Below are positions 1 to 8,296 of a DNA stretch of 64,000 bases, piece after piece. The notes beneath the pieces were generated by a model. That model worked only from the letters and a program-made list of their open reading frames with translations. It was not told where the DNA came from and searched no databases. Positions within the stretch are counted from its first letter, which is position 1; the number at the start of each line of letters is the position of its first letter. Source of the DNA: Rhizobium sp. WSM4643 (lineage in GTDB: Bacteria; Pseudomonadota; Alphaproteobacteria; Rhizobiales; Rhizobiaceae); assembly GCF_025152745.1 (NCBI RefSeq), contig NZ_CP104043.1, forward strand, positions 124,001-188,000. The letters are read 5' to 3'. The translations under genes and the position numbers were made by a program.

Positions 1-140
1 CCCTCATGGATCGATATCTGCGGGTCGGCCCTGGATGTCGAGATGTCGTCAGTCGCAAGGCTGCGCCCGGCAGGCGCGAGCAACAGGAAAAGCAGGACAG
101 CTATTCGTCCCACTGCTGCTGACCGAACAGATGCTGCCAC
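1..140 (-). CDS. Partial exported protein, N-terminus only
   Basis: An open frame runs off the left edge. It begins with GTG at 140, preceded by a GGGAG ribosome-binding site (148-152) at a 7-base spacing. The 46 visible residues form a signal peptide: basic residues, then a hydrophobic run rich in Leu (IAVLLFLLLAPAG), then a small-residue cleavage region. The gene lies on the same strand as, and downstream of, the HAD phosphatase and arylsulfatase, so it may be the third gene of that exported-enzyme group. Too little is present to assign a function. Confidence 0.6.
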   Translation of the reverse strand, partial: MAASVRSAAVGRIAVLLFLLLAPAGRSLATDDISTSRADPQISIHE

Positions 141-212
141 TCAATCGCTCCCTGTTGACGTTTTAGAAGGTCGGGGTCGCCATTGTTCAAACTTCTGGCG
201 TGAGGCGCATTC

Positions 213-1223
213 CTAATCCTTGAAAACTTGTTTCCAGTCAGCCTTCATATCGACGACGGTCCAGCCGGTGATTGCGGCCGCATCGAGCGCCTTGTCGAGG
301 CGGCCGAATTCGGTATCGCGGTCGTAGGCATATTCACGCTCCGCATCGGTGTGATGGATCAGCACGCCGAGTCTGGCCGGTGCGCCTGCCATGGTCGTCC
401 ATTGCAGCATTTGGAGATCTCCGTCGGAATTGCCGAAGGCGGCAATCGGCCGCCGGCCGATCTGCTGGTTGATCCCGACGGGTTTGCCGGCCTTGTCGTC
501 GATGAAGTTGACTTCGGGCAGGCGGTAGAGGGTTGGCGTGTCATCCTGCATCCTGAACTCGGTCTTGATCGACGAGCCGATTACCTGCTCGGGCGGGACG
601 CCGTAGACTTTTTCCGCCCATGGCCGCATGAACTCTATGCCTCCGCCTGAAACGATGAAGGTCTTGAAACCGTTGGCGCGGAGATAGGCGAGAAGCTCGA
701 CCATCGGCTGATAGACGAGTTCTGTGTAGGGCCGCTTGAATTTTGGGTCACGGGCCGACGCCAGCCAATCGGTGACGATCTTCTGGAAATCGCTGCTGGT
801 CATTCCGGCATGCGTGGTCATGATGAGCTCGACGAGGCCCTTTTCGCCCGACGCCGCAAGCGTCTTCATGTCGCCGTCAAGCACAGCCTTGAATGGCTGC
901 GTCTCCTTCCATTCCGGATGCTGCGGAGCAAGCGTCTTCACGCGGTCCAAAGCGAAGGCCAATTGAACGTACATGGGATGCTCCACCCACAGGGTACCGT
1001 CATTGTCGAATACGGCAATCCGTTCGGTTTCCGGGACGAAGTCGGGCGATCCCTGGCCAGTGACCTTTTCGACGAAAGAGACGATGGCAACCTTCGAAGC
1101 TGTATCGTTCCAGGAGGGCAAAGGATCGCTTTGAGAGAATGCAGAAGTGGCATGAACCAGTGCGACACCGAGCGCAATGATCATCAGGCAGATCAATCGC
1201 GGCGCCGAGCGGACAAAAGACAT
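213..1223 (-). CDS. Exported HAD-superfamily phosphatase
   Basis: Predicted periplasmic hydrolase of 336 residues. Residues 1-31 are a signal peptide ending near SAFSQS. HAD motif I is FDNDGTL at 72-78, with the nucleophile and acid/base aspartates; motif II is VSGGG near 191-195; motif IV is GNSDGD near 264-269. The overall pattern resembles phosphoserine-phosphatase-like HAD enzymes, which dephosphorylate small organic phosphates; the substrate here is unknown. The ATG has a GGAGG site 8 bases upstream. It lies 76 bases downstream of the arylsulfatase on the same strand, suggesting co-transcription and a joint role in scavenging phosphate or sulfate from organic esters (inference). Confidence 0.85.
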   Translation of the reverse strand: MSFVRSAPRLICLMIIALGVALVHATSAFSQSDPLPSWNDTASKVAIVSFVEKVTGQGSPDFVPETERIAVFDNDGTLWVEHPMYVQLAFALDRVKTLAPQHPEWKETQPFKAVLDGDMKTLAASGEKGLVELIMTTHAGMTSSDFQKIVTDWLASARDPKFKRPYTELVYQPMVELLAYLRANGFKTFIVSGGGIEFMRPWAEKVYGVPPEQVIGSSIKTEFRMQDDTPTLYRLPEVNFIDDKAGKPVGINQQIGRRPIAAFGNSDGDLQMLQWTTMAGAPARLGVLIHHTDAEREYAYDRDTEFGRLDKALDAAAITGWTVVDMKADWKQVFKD

Positions 1224-1299
1224 CGGTCATCCTCCGGGGTTGGCAACAGGGAGAAACAGAAAACGGGCGGCGGCCCCTCGCAGAGCCGCGGCTCTTCGA

Positions 1300-2970
1300 T
1301 CAGTTCCCGGTCGGGAGGGTGAGCGTCACACCTTCCTTGGCGAGCTGATCACGCACCCACTGAAAGCGCTCGTAGTTCGAGAGCGTGATCGGACCCGTGT
1401 AGCCGACGCTTTGCATCTTTCTCGGAGGATACTTGACGTAGGTCGCCATGATTTTCTGGAGTTCTTCGCCCATGACAACGCCCATCCATGTACGTTCGGT
1501 GAAGTTGTTCATGAAAATATCGTAGCGTTCCTGCGGATCCTGCCAGAGGTCGAACACCTGGGGAACCGTTGCCACGTATTTGTCCGGGCCTTTCCAGCCG
1601 AGGTTGGAATCGACTGCCAGTCCGCCGGTCTGCGCTCCGTCGTCGCCGCGAAGATTGAACGCAAACTTGTAGTTATTGACCCTGATGGCACCTGGCGACA
1701 GCTCATTTTCGGTGAAATAGAACCAGGATTTCCGTTCCGATTTCCCCGTGCCGAGGAGGATCGGCGACATGTCGTAACTGTCGAAAATGATCGGCTTGTT
1801 TTCGCGGTCCTCGGTCGGAAGGGGGACCGCGCCGACGGCAGCGAATGTTGCCATCAGATCGAGACCGCCGACAATGTCGTGGTTCTTGGTGCGGGGTTTG
1901 ATCTTACCCGGCCAGACGGCGATCGCAGGGACGCGATTACCGCCCTCGCGCAACGTACCCTTCGTGCCACGAAACGGCGTGTACCCAGCGTCCGGATAGA
2001 CGTCCTGCCAGGCGCCATTGTCCGTGGTGTAGAAGACCAGTGTGTTCCGGTCCATTCCGGTTTCCCGCAATTTGTCCATGATCCGCCCGATACGGGTGTC
2101 CAGTTCCACGATCGAGTCGGCATACTTGCTCTTCGACAGTGACTTGTGCTCGAATTCCGGCGCCGGCATATTTGGCTGGTGCACCTTCATGAAGTTCACG
2201 TTGATATAGAAGGGCTCATCCGGCTTCTTTGCGGCTTCGTCGAGAAATTCGACGGCTGCCTTTTCGACATAGCTGTCGAAGTAGGGGATGCCGACGACGC
2301 CTTCCTTGCCGTCGATAATCGGGGTGTCGACATATTGACCGTTGACCTTGAAATCTTCAGTGACAGGTCCCCCGGCCTTGCCGGAAAGCGCGCCCTTCGT
2401 CACCCTTTGGAACATCTCCCGCAGCTTCGGATCCATATCCGGAAACCAAGTCGGATCAGCGTAGGTGTAGGCGTTGAGATGGTAGAGACCGGCATATTTC
2501 ATCTCGTCGTAGCCCTGTGCGGTCGGCAGCGCGTAGTCCGCCTCGCCAAGATGCCACTTGCCCGTGAAGTAGGTGTGATATCCGCCGCGCTTCAGCACTG
2601 ATCCCAATGTCCATTCGGCCGCCGGAAGGCCGCCGCCCTGACCCTGAAACGCCACCGTGGTCATGCCGCTGCGGTTCGGAATGCGCCCGGTCTGCATGGC
2701 CGCACGCCCAGGTGTGCAGCTTGGCTGCGCGTAAAAGGAAAAGAAGGTCATGCCTTCGTCGGCGAGCTTGTCGATGTTTGGGGTCGGCATCCCGCGACCT
2801 TCACCGCCGCCATAGGGGCCGAGATCGCCGTAGCCGGTATCGTCCGACACGATGAAAAGGATGTTGGGCTTTCGTTGGGAGTCCTGCGCTTGCAGGGGCG
2901 AGGCCGCACACCAGAGAATGGTGGATGAAGCCAAGGCTCCGATGCAGCGGACAAGGATTCTGCCGTTCAT
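1300..2970 (-). CDS. Arylsulfatase (type I sulfatase)
   Basis: Exported sulfatase of about 556 residues that would hydrolyse organic sulfate esters. The start is set at ATG 2970, with GGAGGG 7 bases upstream; the longer ATG at 2985 would place the ribosome-binding site inside the coding region. After a signal peptide ending near SPLQAQ, the alkaline-phosphatase fold begins with NILFIVSDDTGYGD, the metal-binding aspartates. The sulfatase signature C-x-P-x-R is present as CTPGR near residue 85; in this family the Cys is converted to formylglycine. TGKWHLG, YFTENELS and related motifs follow. A formylglycine-generating enzyme is required and is not seen in the window. It is probably co-transcribed with the HAD phosphatase and divergent from the sensor kinase at 3272. 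Confidence 0.92.
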   Translation of the reverse strand: MNGRILVRCIGALASSTILWCAASPLQAQDSQRKPNILFIVSDDTGYGDLGPYGGGEGRGMPTPNIDKLADEGMTFFSFYAQPSCTPGRAAMQTGRIPNRSGMTTVAFQGQGGGLPAAEWTLGSVLKRGGYHTYFTGKWHLGEADYALPTAQGYDEMKYAGLYHLNAYTYADPTWFPDMDPKLREMFQRVTKGALSGKAGGPVTEDFKVNGQYVDTPIIDGKEGVVGIPYFDSYVEKAAVEFLDEAAKKPDEPFYINVNFMKVHQPNMPAPEFEHKSLSKSKYADSIVELDTRIGRIMDKLRETGMDRNTLVFYTTDNGAWQDVYPDAGYTPFRGTKGTLREGGNRVPAIAVWPGKIKPRTKNHDIVGGLDLMATFAAVGAVPLPTEDRENKPIIFDSYDMSPILLGTGKSERKSWFYFTENELSPGAIRVNNYKFAFNLRGDDGAQTGGLAVDSNLGWKGPDKYVATVPQVFDLWQDPQERYDIFMNNFTERTWMGVVMGEELQKIMATYVKYPPRKMQSVGYTGPITLSNYERFQWVRDQLAKEGVTLTLPTGN

Positions 2971-3271
2971 GTCAAATCCCTCCATTGGAGTCCGGTTGAT
3001 GACGGTGTCGCTCGCGGCAAAGGCCTGCGATCGCCTGCGTCAGCTCAAACGGGCTGCTTTGAAAATGACGATCCTGCCGGAGCTGCCTCCGGTGGGGTTT
3101 GCGAAGCCGACGGCATCTCTGCCCTGGCGTGCTGGACCTTAGCCAATACGGTCTTCGCCCGATATTGTACTTTGGGGAATCCTTCTCACAGTAAGCAATC
3201 GAAAGTAGTGATGCGCAGATGACGGCGCAGCGAGAAGCTGTTATTGTCGCACGGCTTTGGGGGGAAAGCGG
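2971..3271. promoter_or_regulatory. Divergent intergenic region, sulfatase / sensor kinase
   Basis: About 300 bases separate the divergent arylsulfatase and sensor-kinase genes, so promoters for both must lie here. A short inverted repeat, CCGGAG-CTGC-CTCCGG (3077-3092), is visible. No convincing coding region or clear promoter consensus was found. Confidence 0.4.
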
Positions 3272-5164
3272 ATGGGCTTGGGCGAATGGTCAGGTCGATT
3301 GTGCTGCACTGCCTTTTTGTTGGCGGTGGTCGCCCTGAGTGTGCCCAGTCGCCATGTCGCAGCCTCCGACACCTCGATTGCCATCGTCGACCGGGTTCCC
3401 CGCGTGCTCGTCCTCTATCCCTATGATGAGAGGATCGCGGCGACGACCGCTGCCGGAGAGGCGCTGCGGAGCCGTTTGCTGGAGGCGACAAACGGCAAGA
3501 TCGACCTGTTTTCAGAGTTCCTGGATCTTTCGCGGTTTCCGGAAGGCGACCATGTCGCCCGCATGGCACGGTATCTTGGCGAAAAATACGCGTCGCGCCG
3601 TCCGGACGTGGTTGTGGCCCTCGGCAAGGAATCGGCGAGCTTCGTAACCGCGAACCGCGGCACGATAGCGCCTGGCGCAAAGATCGTCGCTGCCGGTTTC
3701 GGCACAGCCACCGCCGAGAAGATCAGCTTGCCGGACGACGTGATCGGAGCCTTCACGACATTCGACATTCTGAAGACCGCCGAGATGGCCCGCAGCCTGC
3801 AGCCCAATGCGCGCCACCTCTACATTGTCGGCGGTTCGTCCGACTTCGACCGCGGCTGGCTGACGACGGCCCGCGCGGCTCTCGAGCAGTTCTCGAAATC
3901 CTACGAGACGACCTATCTGGAAGATTTGACGATCGACGAATTCGCCGAGCGGGCATCCCGAGTGCCGCCCGACAGCATCATCCTGGCATTGACGGTGTTT
4001 AAGGATCGGGCAGGGCGCAATTTCGTTCCGCGCGACGCGATCGGTCAGATCGCTGCGACGGCCAGCGCGCCTGTCTACGGCCCCTACGAGACTTACATCG
4101 ATCATGGCGTCGTCGGGGGCAACACCGTCACATTCGAAGCGCTGGGCCGGACCGTCGGCGACCTCGTCATCGATGCGATTGCCGGCAAGCCGGTGTCGGA
4201 TCTCGAAGCGCCGCAGACCTACATTGCCGATGCCCGGCAACTCCAGCGCTGGGGGCTTGCCGAAAAGGATCTGCCACCGGGCACGATCCAGAGGCACAAG
4301 GAGAGGAGCCTCTGGGCGGAACATTGGGTCGTGTTGGTAGCGGGGGGTGGCCTCGTGCTGGCGCAGGCCAGCATCATCTCGGTGCTTCTGCTCGAGCGGA
4401 GGCGCCGCCGCGACGCCGAGCGCAGCTCGCGTCTGCATTTACTCGAAGCCGTTCATCTCAACCAGTCCGCGACAGCCGGCGCATTGTCCTCGTCGATCGC
4501 TCACGAACTGAACCAGCCCCTCTCGGCCATTCGCAACAATGCCGAGGCAGCGTCGGTGCTGCTTCGAAGCGAGAACCCGGATCACGAACTGATCCAGCAG
4601 ATTCTTCTCGACATCCAGGAGGACGATCAGCGCGCAGGCGATATTATCAGCCGGATGAGAGGATTGCTCAAGAAGAGAGACGAGATCGATTGGCAGGAGT
4701 TCGACCTGAACGATGTCACGTCGAGCGCGATCCACATCATTCATGGCGAGGCGGAACGACGCGGAATCAAGCTGACATCGAACCAGCTGCCCGGCGGGCT
4801 GCCGGTGCGTGCCGACAAAGTTCATGTGCAGCAGGTCATCCTCAACCTGGCGATCAACGCGATGGATTCCATGCTGGACGCCGTCCCGGCCGGGAGAACG
4901 CTCACCTTTGCAACGGAACTGGCGAACGAGAAGGCGGAACTGCGGGTCTCCGATACCGGCGACGGTATTCCCAGAGAGAGACTGAATAACATCTTCGAGC
5001 CATTCTACACCACCAAGAAAGCAGGCACGGGCCTCGGGCTCTCCATAGCCCGCGCCATTGTCGAGACCTATGGCGGCACCATCCGTGCCGACAACCGCCC
5101 GGAAGGCGGCGCGGTCTTTCGTGTGGCCCTGCCTCTTGCCCGCCGACAGGAGCGATCGAGATGA
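3272..5164 (+). CDS. Sensor histidine kinase with periplasmic binding-protein-like sensor
   Basis: Membrane sensor kinase of about 630 residues. The start is ATG 3272 with GGGGGGAAAG just upstream; a TTG 15 bases earlier is less likely. A hydrophobic leader (CCTAFLLAVVALSV) is followed by a periplasmic domain of about 300 residues resembling ABC-type binding proteins (RVLVLYPYDE, VVVALGKESASF, VIGAFTTFD). A transmembrane helix follows near residues 355-375. The cytoplasmic part has the H-box IAHELNQPLSAIRNN with phospho-acceptor His411. The ATPase boxes are LNLAINAMDS, DTGDGIP and GTGLGLSIAR. This is the DctB/FixL-like kinase class. Its stop overlaps the start of the adjacent FixJ-type regulator (ATGA), so the two form a two-component pair. 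The ligand is unknown; the divergent sulfatase and HAD genes are plausible targets. Confidence 0.9.
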   Translation: MGLGEWSGRLCCTAFLLAVVALSVPSRHVAASDTSIAIVDRVPRVLVLYPYDERIAATTAAGEALRSRLLEATNGKIDLFSEFLDLSRFPEGDHVARMARYLGEKYASRRPDVVVALGKESASFVTANRGTIAPGAKIVAAGFGTATAEKISLPDDVIGAFTTFDILKTAEMARSLQPNARHLYIVGGSSDFDRGWLTTARAALEQFSKSYETTYLEDLTIDEFAERASRVPPDSIILALTVFKDRAGRNFVPRDAIGQIAATASAPVYGPYETYIDHGVVGGNTVTFEALGRTVGDLVIDAIAGKPVSDLEAPQTYIADARQLQRWGLAEKDLPPGTIQRHKERSLWAEHWVVLVAGGGLVLAQASIISVLLLERRRRRDAERSSRLHLLEAVHLNQSATAGALSSSIAHELNQPLSAIRNNAEAASVLLRSENPDHELIQQILLDIQEDDQRAGDIISRMRGLLKKRDEIDWQEFDLNDVTSSAIHIIHGEAERRGIKLTSNQLPGGLPVRADKVHVQQVILNLAINAMDSMLDAVPAGRTLTFATELANEKAELRVSDTGDGIPRERLNNIFEPFYTTKKAGTGLGLSIARAIVETYGGTIRADNRPEGGAVFRVALPLARRQERSR

Positions 5165-5793
5165 AACCGGTTATCCACATGGTCGATGACGACAAATCCT
5201 ATCGGACGGCGACCGCAAGGCTGCTTTCCGCACATGGTCTGAGGGTCGAAGTCTATGAATCCGGAGACGAGTTTCTCGCCCGGCTTTCCGCTTGCGAGCC
5301 GGGTTGCGTTCTCCTCGACCTGCAAATGCCCGGCCAGTCCGGCCTGCAGATACAACGCCGCCTATGCAAGCTGGCACCGCAATTGCCGGTCGTGTTCCTC
5401 ACAGGGGAAGGAGACATAAAGGCAAGCGTCGAGGCGATGAAGACGGGTGCCAAGGATTTTCTGGAGAAGGGATCGACCGCGGCGACATTGATGGAGGCGA
5501 TCGATCGGGCGCTCATCCAATACGAAAGACAGCGGGCCGGACACGACCGTCTTCAAGCCCAGCGCGCCTTGGTGGCGGGCCTCAGTCCGCGTGAGGCCGA
5601 AGTGTTCCGGCTCCTCATTCGCGGCCGTCTCAACAAACAGATCGCTTATGCGCTCGGCATCTCGGAGCGGACGGTGAAGGTGCATCGCCATCAGGTCATG
5701 GAAAAGCTTGCCGTACGCTCGCTGGCCGAGGCGGTATCGATCGCCGCAAATATCGGTCTCATCGACCAGGATACGGCATCGCCGGTGGGGTGA
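5161..5793 (+). CDS. FixJ/NarL-type response regulator
   Basis: DNA-binding response regulator of 210 residues. The receiver domain (about 3-120) has the acidic pair DDD at 9-11, phospho-acceptor Asp53 (LLDLQMPG), the Thr of FLTGEG and Lys in DFLEKGS. A LuxR-type helix-turn-helix follows near 137-190 (LSPREAEVFRLL, NKQIAYALGISERTVKVHR). It overlaps the kinase stop by four bases (ATGA), indicating translational coupling and that the kinase is its partner. Unlike canonical FixJ receivers, the residue after the conserved Lys is Gly rather than Pro. Target genes are not shown by the sequence. Confidence 0.92.
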   Translation: MKPVIHMVDDDKSYRTATARLLSAHGLRVEVYESGDEFLARLSACEPGCVLLDLQMPGQSGLQIQRRLCKLAPQLPVVFLTGEGDIKASVEAMKTGAKDFLEKGSTAATLMEAIDRALIQYERQRAGHDRLQAQRALVAGLSPREAEVFRLLIRGRLNKQIAYALGISERTVKVHRHQVMEKLAVRSLAEAVSIAANIGLIDQDTASPVG

Positions 5794-5893
5794 TCGGGCA
5801 CCTTCCCCTTAGGACAATATCTATCGACTTCCAAGCGGCCTAATTTGACCGGCAACTGTTAGTCTCTCATATCTTCGAAAGAGGGGGCATGAG

Positions 5894-6265
5894 GTGGAGA
5901 ACCTTCGCCGCACGGTCGCTGTCGTCGACGATGACGCAAGCCTGCGGCGCAGCCTGGGGCGGCTGCTCAACGCCTACGGTTTTCTGGCCATGGAGTTTGC
6001 CTCCGCCGAGGCCTTTCTCGCTCGCGATCCCAAAACCGCGATAGACTGCCTTGTCCTTGATATCGACCTCGGTGGCATGTCCGGCATCGATCTGCAACGC
6101 AGGCTGAAGGCCGAGGGGACAACCCTTCCGGTGATTTTCATTACGGCACTGGAAACCGCCTCCGTGAAGGCAGAGGCGGAAAAGGTGGGATGCGTTGCTT
6201 ATCTGCAGAAGCAGTTTTCCGGAGCCGCGCTGATTGCGGCCATCAACAAGGCGTTGGGATTGTGA
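5894..6265 (+). CDS. Stand-alone receiver-domain protein
   Basis: Single CheY/FixJ-like receiver domain of 123 residues without an output domain. It starts with GTG 5894, preceded by GAGGGGGC. The acidic pocket is VVDDD (10-14), the phospho-acceptor Asp56 (VLDIDLGG), the switch Thr84 (IFITAL) and the conserved Lys106. The residue after Lys is Gln where Pro is usual (QKQF). It lies 100 bases downstream of the two-component pair on the same strand. It may act as a phosphate sink or competing target for that kinase, as single-domain receivers do in other rhizobia (inference). Confidence 0.85.
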   Translation: MENLRRTVAVVDDDASLRRSLGRLLNAYGFLAMEFASAEAFLARDPKTAIDCLVLDIDLGGMSGIDLQRRLKAEGTTLPVIFITALETASVKAEAEKVGCVAYLQKQFSGAALIAAINKALGL

Positions 6266-6520
6266 CCTGATAGGGCCGAAGACCATGCGCGCTCGAAGAA
6301 CGACGGTCGACGTTGCATCGGCAGCAGTCCTTTGCCGGACCGAGACCGATTCAGGGCGATCACCATCTCGCCAATGGCGTTGATGAAGCATAATCGCTGG
6401 CCTCGCCAACCGAAAAACTCCTCTCGGGAGCGCCTTGATGGCAGTAAGGCCTTGAATCCTCGTTCTGCATTGCCAATCTGGCGAGGACCGACATTATATA
6501 AGGGAGGTTCTACGGCAGGC

Positions 6521-7249
6521 ATGAGTGAGGTTCAACGACGGGGATTCTTGGCGAGGCTCAATGCATATGAGCCGCTGACACTGATCATGGTGGCATCGAT
6601 CGCCGGTGGACTGTTCGTGCTCCAGCGGCTGACGAGCGAAGTCCTGGAGGGCGAGACATTCCGCTTCGACGAGGCGATCCTGTTGGCTTTGCGACGGCCG
6701 GGCGAACTTGCCGTGCCGATTGGTCCTGGCTGGCTGACGCATGCCGTCGACGATATCACCAGCCTCGGCGGCATCACCGTTCTCTCGCTAATGACCGTTC
6801 TCGTTACCGTCTATCTTCTGCTCGACCGGCGCTGGCCGATCGCGATCTTTGTCTTTTCCTCGGTGCTGACCGGCTGGCTCGCGAGCACGCTCCTGAAGAT
6901 CCTCGTCGCTCGGCCGCGCCCCGATATCGTGCCGCACCTGGTCGAGGTGAGCGATCTCAGTTTTCCCTCCGGACATGCGATGGTCTCGGCAGTGACCTAT
7001 CTGACGCTGGGCGCGCTGCTGGCGCGAACGCAGCGTTACCAGTCGACACGAATTTTTGTTATGGGCACCGGCGTCTTTCTCGCCGTCATCATCGGTTTGA
7101 GTCGGATCTATCTCGGTGTCCATTACCCCACTGACGTCTTGGCAGGATGGTGCGCCGGCGCGCTCTGGGCGCTCGGCTGCTGGCTGATTTCGAAGCGGTT
7201 CGTTCCGAGCCGCGTGCCAGATGATGTTGCGGAAGCGGGAAAACAGTAA
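6521..7249 (+). CDS. PAP2-family membrane phosphatase
   Basis: Integral membrane phosphatase of 242 residues, probably acting on lipid phosphates such as undecaprenyl diphosphate or phosphatidate. The start is ATG 6521, with GGGAGG (6502-6507) upstream; the frame is open further back but without a start signal. The three PAP2 motifs are present: K126 with RPRP at 131-134 (KILVARPRP), PSGH at 149-152, and SRIYLGVHYPTD at 194-205 with the catalytic Arg and His. About six hydrophobic helices are visible. It precedes two other membrane-protein genes on the same strand. The exact lipid substrate cannot be told from sequence. Confidence 0.9.
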   Translation: MSEVQRRGFLARLNAYEPLTLIMVASIAGGLFVLQRLTSEVLEGETFRFDEAILLALRRPGELAVPIGPGWLTHAVDDITSLGGITVLSLMTVLVTVYLLLDRRWPIAIFVFSSVLTGWLASTLLKILVARPRPDIVPHLVEVSDLSFPSGHAMVSAVTYLTLGALLARTQRYQSTRIFVMGTGVFLAVIIGLSRIYLGVHYPTDVLAGWCAGALWALGCWLISKRFVPSRVPDDVAEAGKQ

Positions 7250-7296
7250 GAAAAGTAAGGCCGATACGTGATTCCCCGGCAGAGCGGACAAGCACC

Positions 7297-8049
7297 ATGA
7301 CGACTTTGACAACGATCACCTCGACGGTCACGGCCGCGTTTCTCGGCTCCTTCGTCGAGGTCGTTGAAGCCTTCACCATCATCCTCGCCGTCGGCGTCAC
7401 GCAGAGCTGGCGTCCGGCCTTCATCGGCACCGGTCTTGCGCTTGCCCTTCTCGCCCTTCTCGTGCTGGCGCTCGGTCCGCTGCTCGGCCTTATTCCGATC
7501 GAACTGATGCAGTTCGTGATCGGGACGCTGCTCGTTCTTTTCGGCCTGCGCTGGTTGCGCAAGGCGATCCTGCGGGCTTCAGGCTTCATCGCGCTGCACG
7601 ACGAGGAGAAGGCCTTCGCGGCCGAGACCGATAGCCTGCGGCGCCAATCCGCCGAGCGCCGTGCCAATTTCCTGGCGGGGACCGCGGCTTTCAAGGCCGT
7701 GCTGCTGGAGGGGATCGAAGTGGTGTTCATCGTCATCGCCACCGGCGCCGGGCACGGCATGATCGGCTATGCCAGCCTCGGTGCGGCCGCAGCCTGCCTG
7801 CTGGTACTCGTCATCGGCATCTTCGTGCACAAACCGCTCTCTGCGGTTCCGGAAAACAGCCTGAAATTCGTCGTCGGCCTGCTGCTCAGCGCCTTCGGCA
7901 TATTCTGGGTTGGCGAGGGGTTGGGCGCCGACTGGCCGGGCGCCGACCTTTCGCTCCTGGCGATTCTTGCCGTCCTCGCCGTCTTTTCCTTCGCTGCAGT
8001 CCGGATGCTGCGCCAGTATTTCAATACCCGCGCCGAGGTCACCGCGTGA
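7297..8049 (+). CDS. COG4280-like multi-pass membrane protein
   Basis: Membrane protein of 250 residues with six or seven hydrophobic helices. Two halves carry similar acidic motifs within helices: GSFVEVVEAFTIILAVG near residue 14 and LLEGIEVVFIVIATG near residue 134. Such paired glutamate motifs recall two-repeat cation transporter families (UPF0016/GDT1, FTR1). I read it as the COG4280 type of uncharacterised membrane proteins, from memory of those motifs. A hydrophilic loop (about 100-130) separates the halves. The next small membrane-protein gene overlaps its stop, so they are coupled. Cation transport is an inference. Confidence 0.7.
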   Translation: MTTLTTITSTVTAAFLGSFVEVVEAFTIILAVGVTQSWRPAFIGTGLALALLALLVLALGPLLGLIPIELMQFVIGTLLVLFGLRWLRKAILRASGFIALHDEEKAFAAETDSLRRQSAERRANFLAGTAAFKAVLLEGIEVVFIVIATGAGHGMIGYASLGAAAACLLVLVIGIFVHKPLSAVPENSLKFVVGLLLSAFGIFWVGEGLGADWPGADLSLLAILAVLAVFSFAAVRMLRQYFNTRAEVTA

Positions 8050-8270
8050 TGAATATTCTTACCATCGCGCTCAAGGAACTCTTCGGCATGTTCATCGACG
8101 ACGGCGCCCTGGCGCTGTTGGCGCTGCTGTTAATCGCCGCCGTCGCCGTTCTGGTGAAATTCGTCCACGTCGATGCGCTGCTTGTTGCCGTTCTTTTTCT
8201 GCTCGCCTGCCTGCTGATCCTTGCCGAGAGCCTGGCGCGCGCGGCACGGAAGAAGTTTCAGCGGAAATAG
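8049..8270 (+). CDS. Small membrane protein coupled to the COG4280-like protein
   Basis: Small protein of 73 residues with two hydrophobic segments (ALALLALLLIAAVAVLVKF and ALLVAVLFLLACLLILA) and a basic C-terminus (RAARKKFQRK). The ATG at 8049 overlaps the upstream stop; a GTG at 8046 is also possible. The tight coupling suggests it is an accessory subunit of the preceding membrane protein. No family was recognised. Confidence 0.65.
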   Translation: MNILTIALKELFGMFIDDGALALLALLLIAAVAVLVKFVHVDALLVAVLFLLACLLILAESLARAARKKFQRK

Positions 8271-8296
8271 TCTACAGCGCCGTGCGTCTGGGACAG

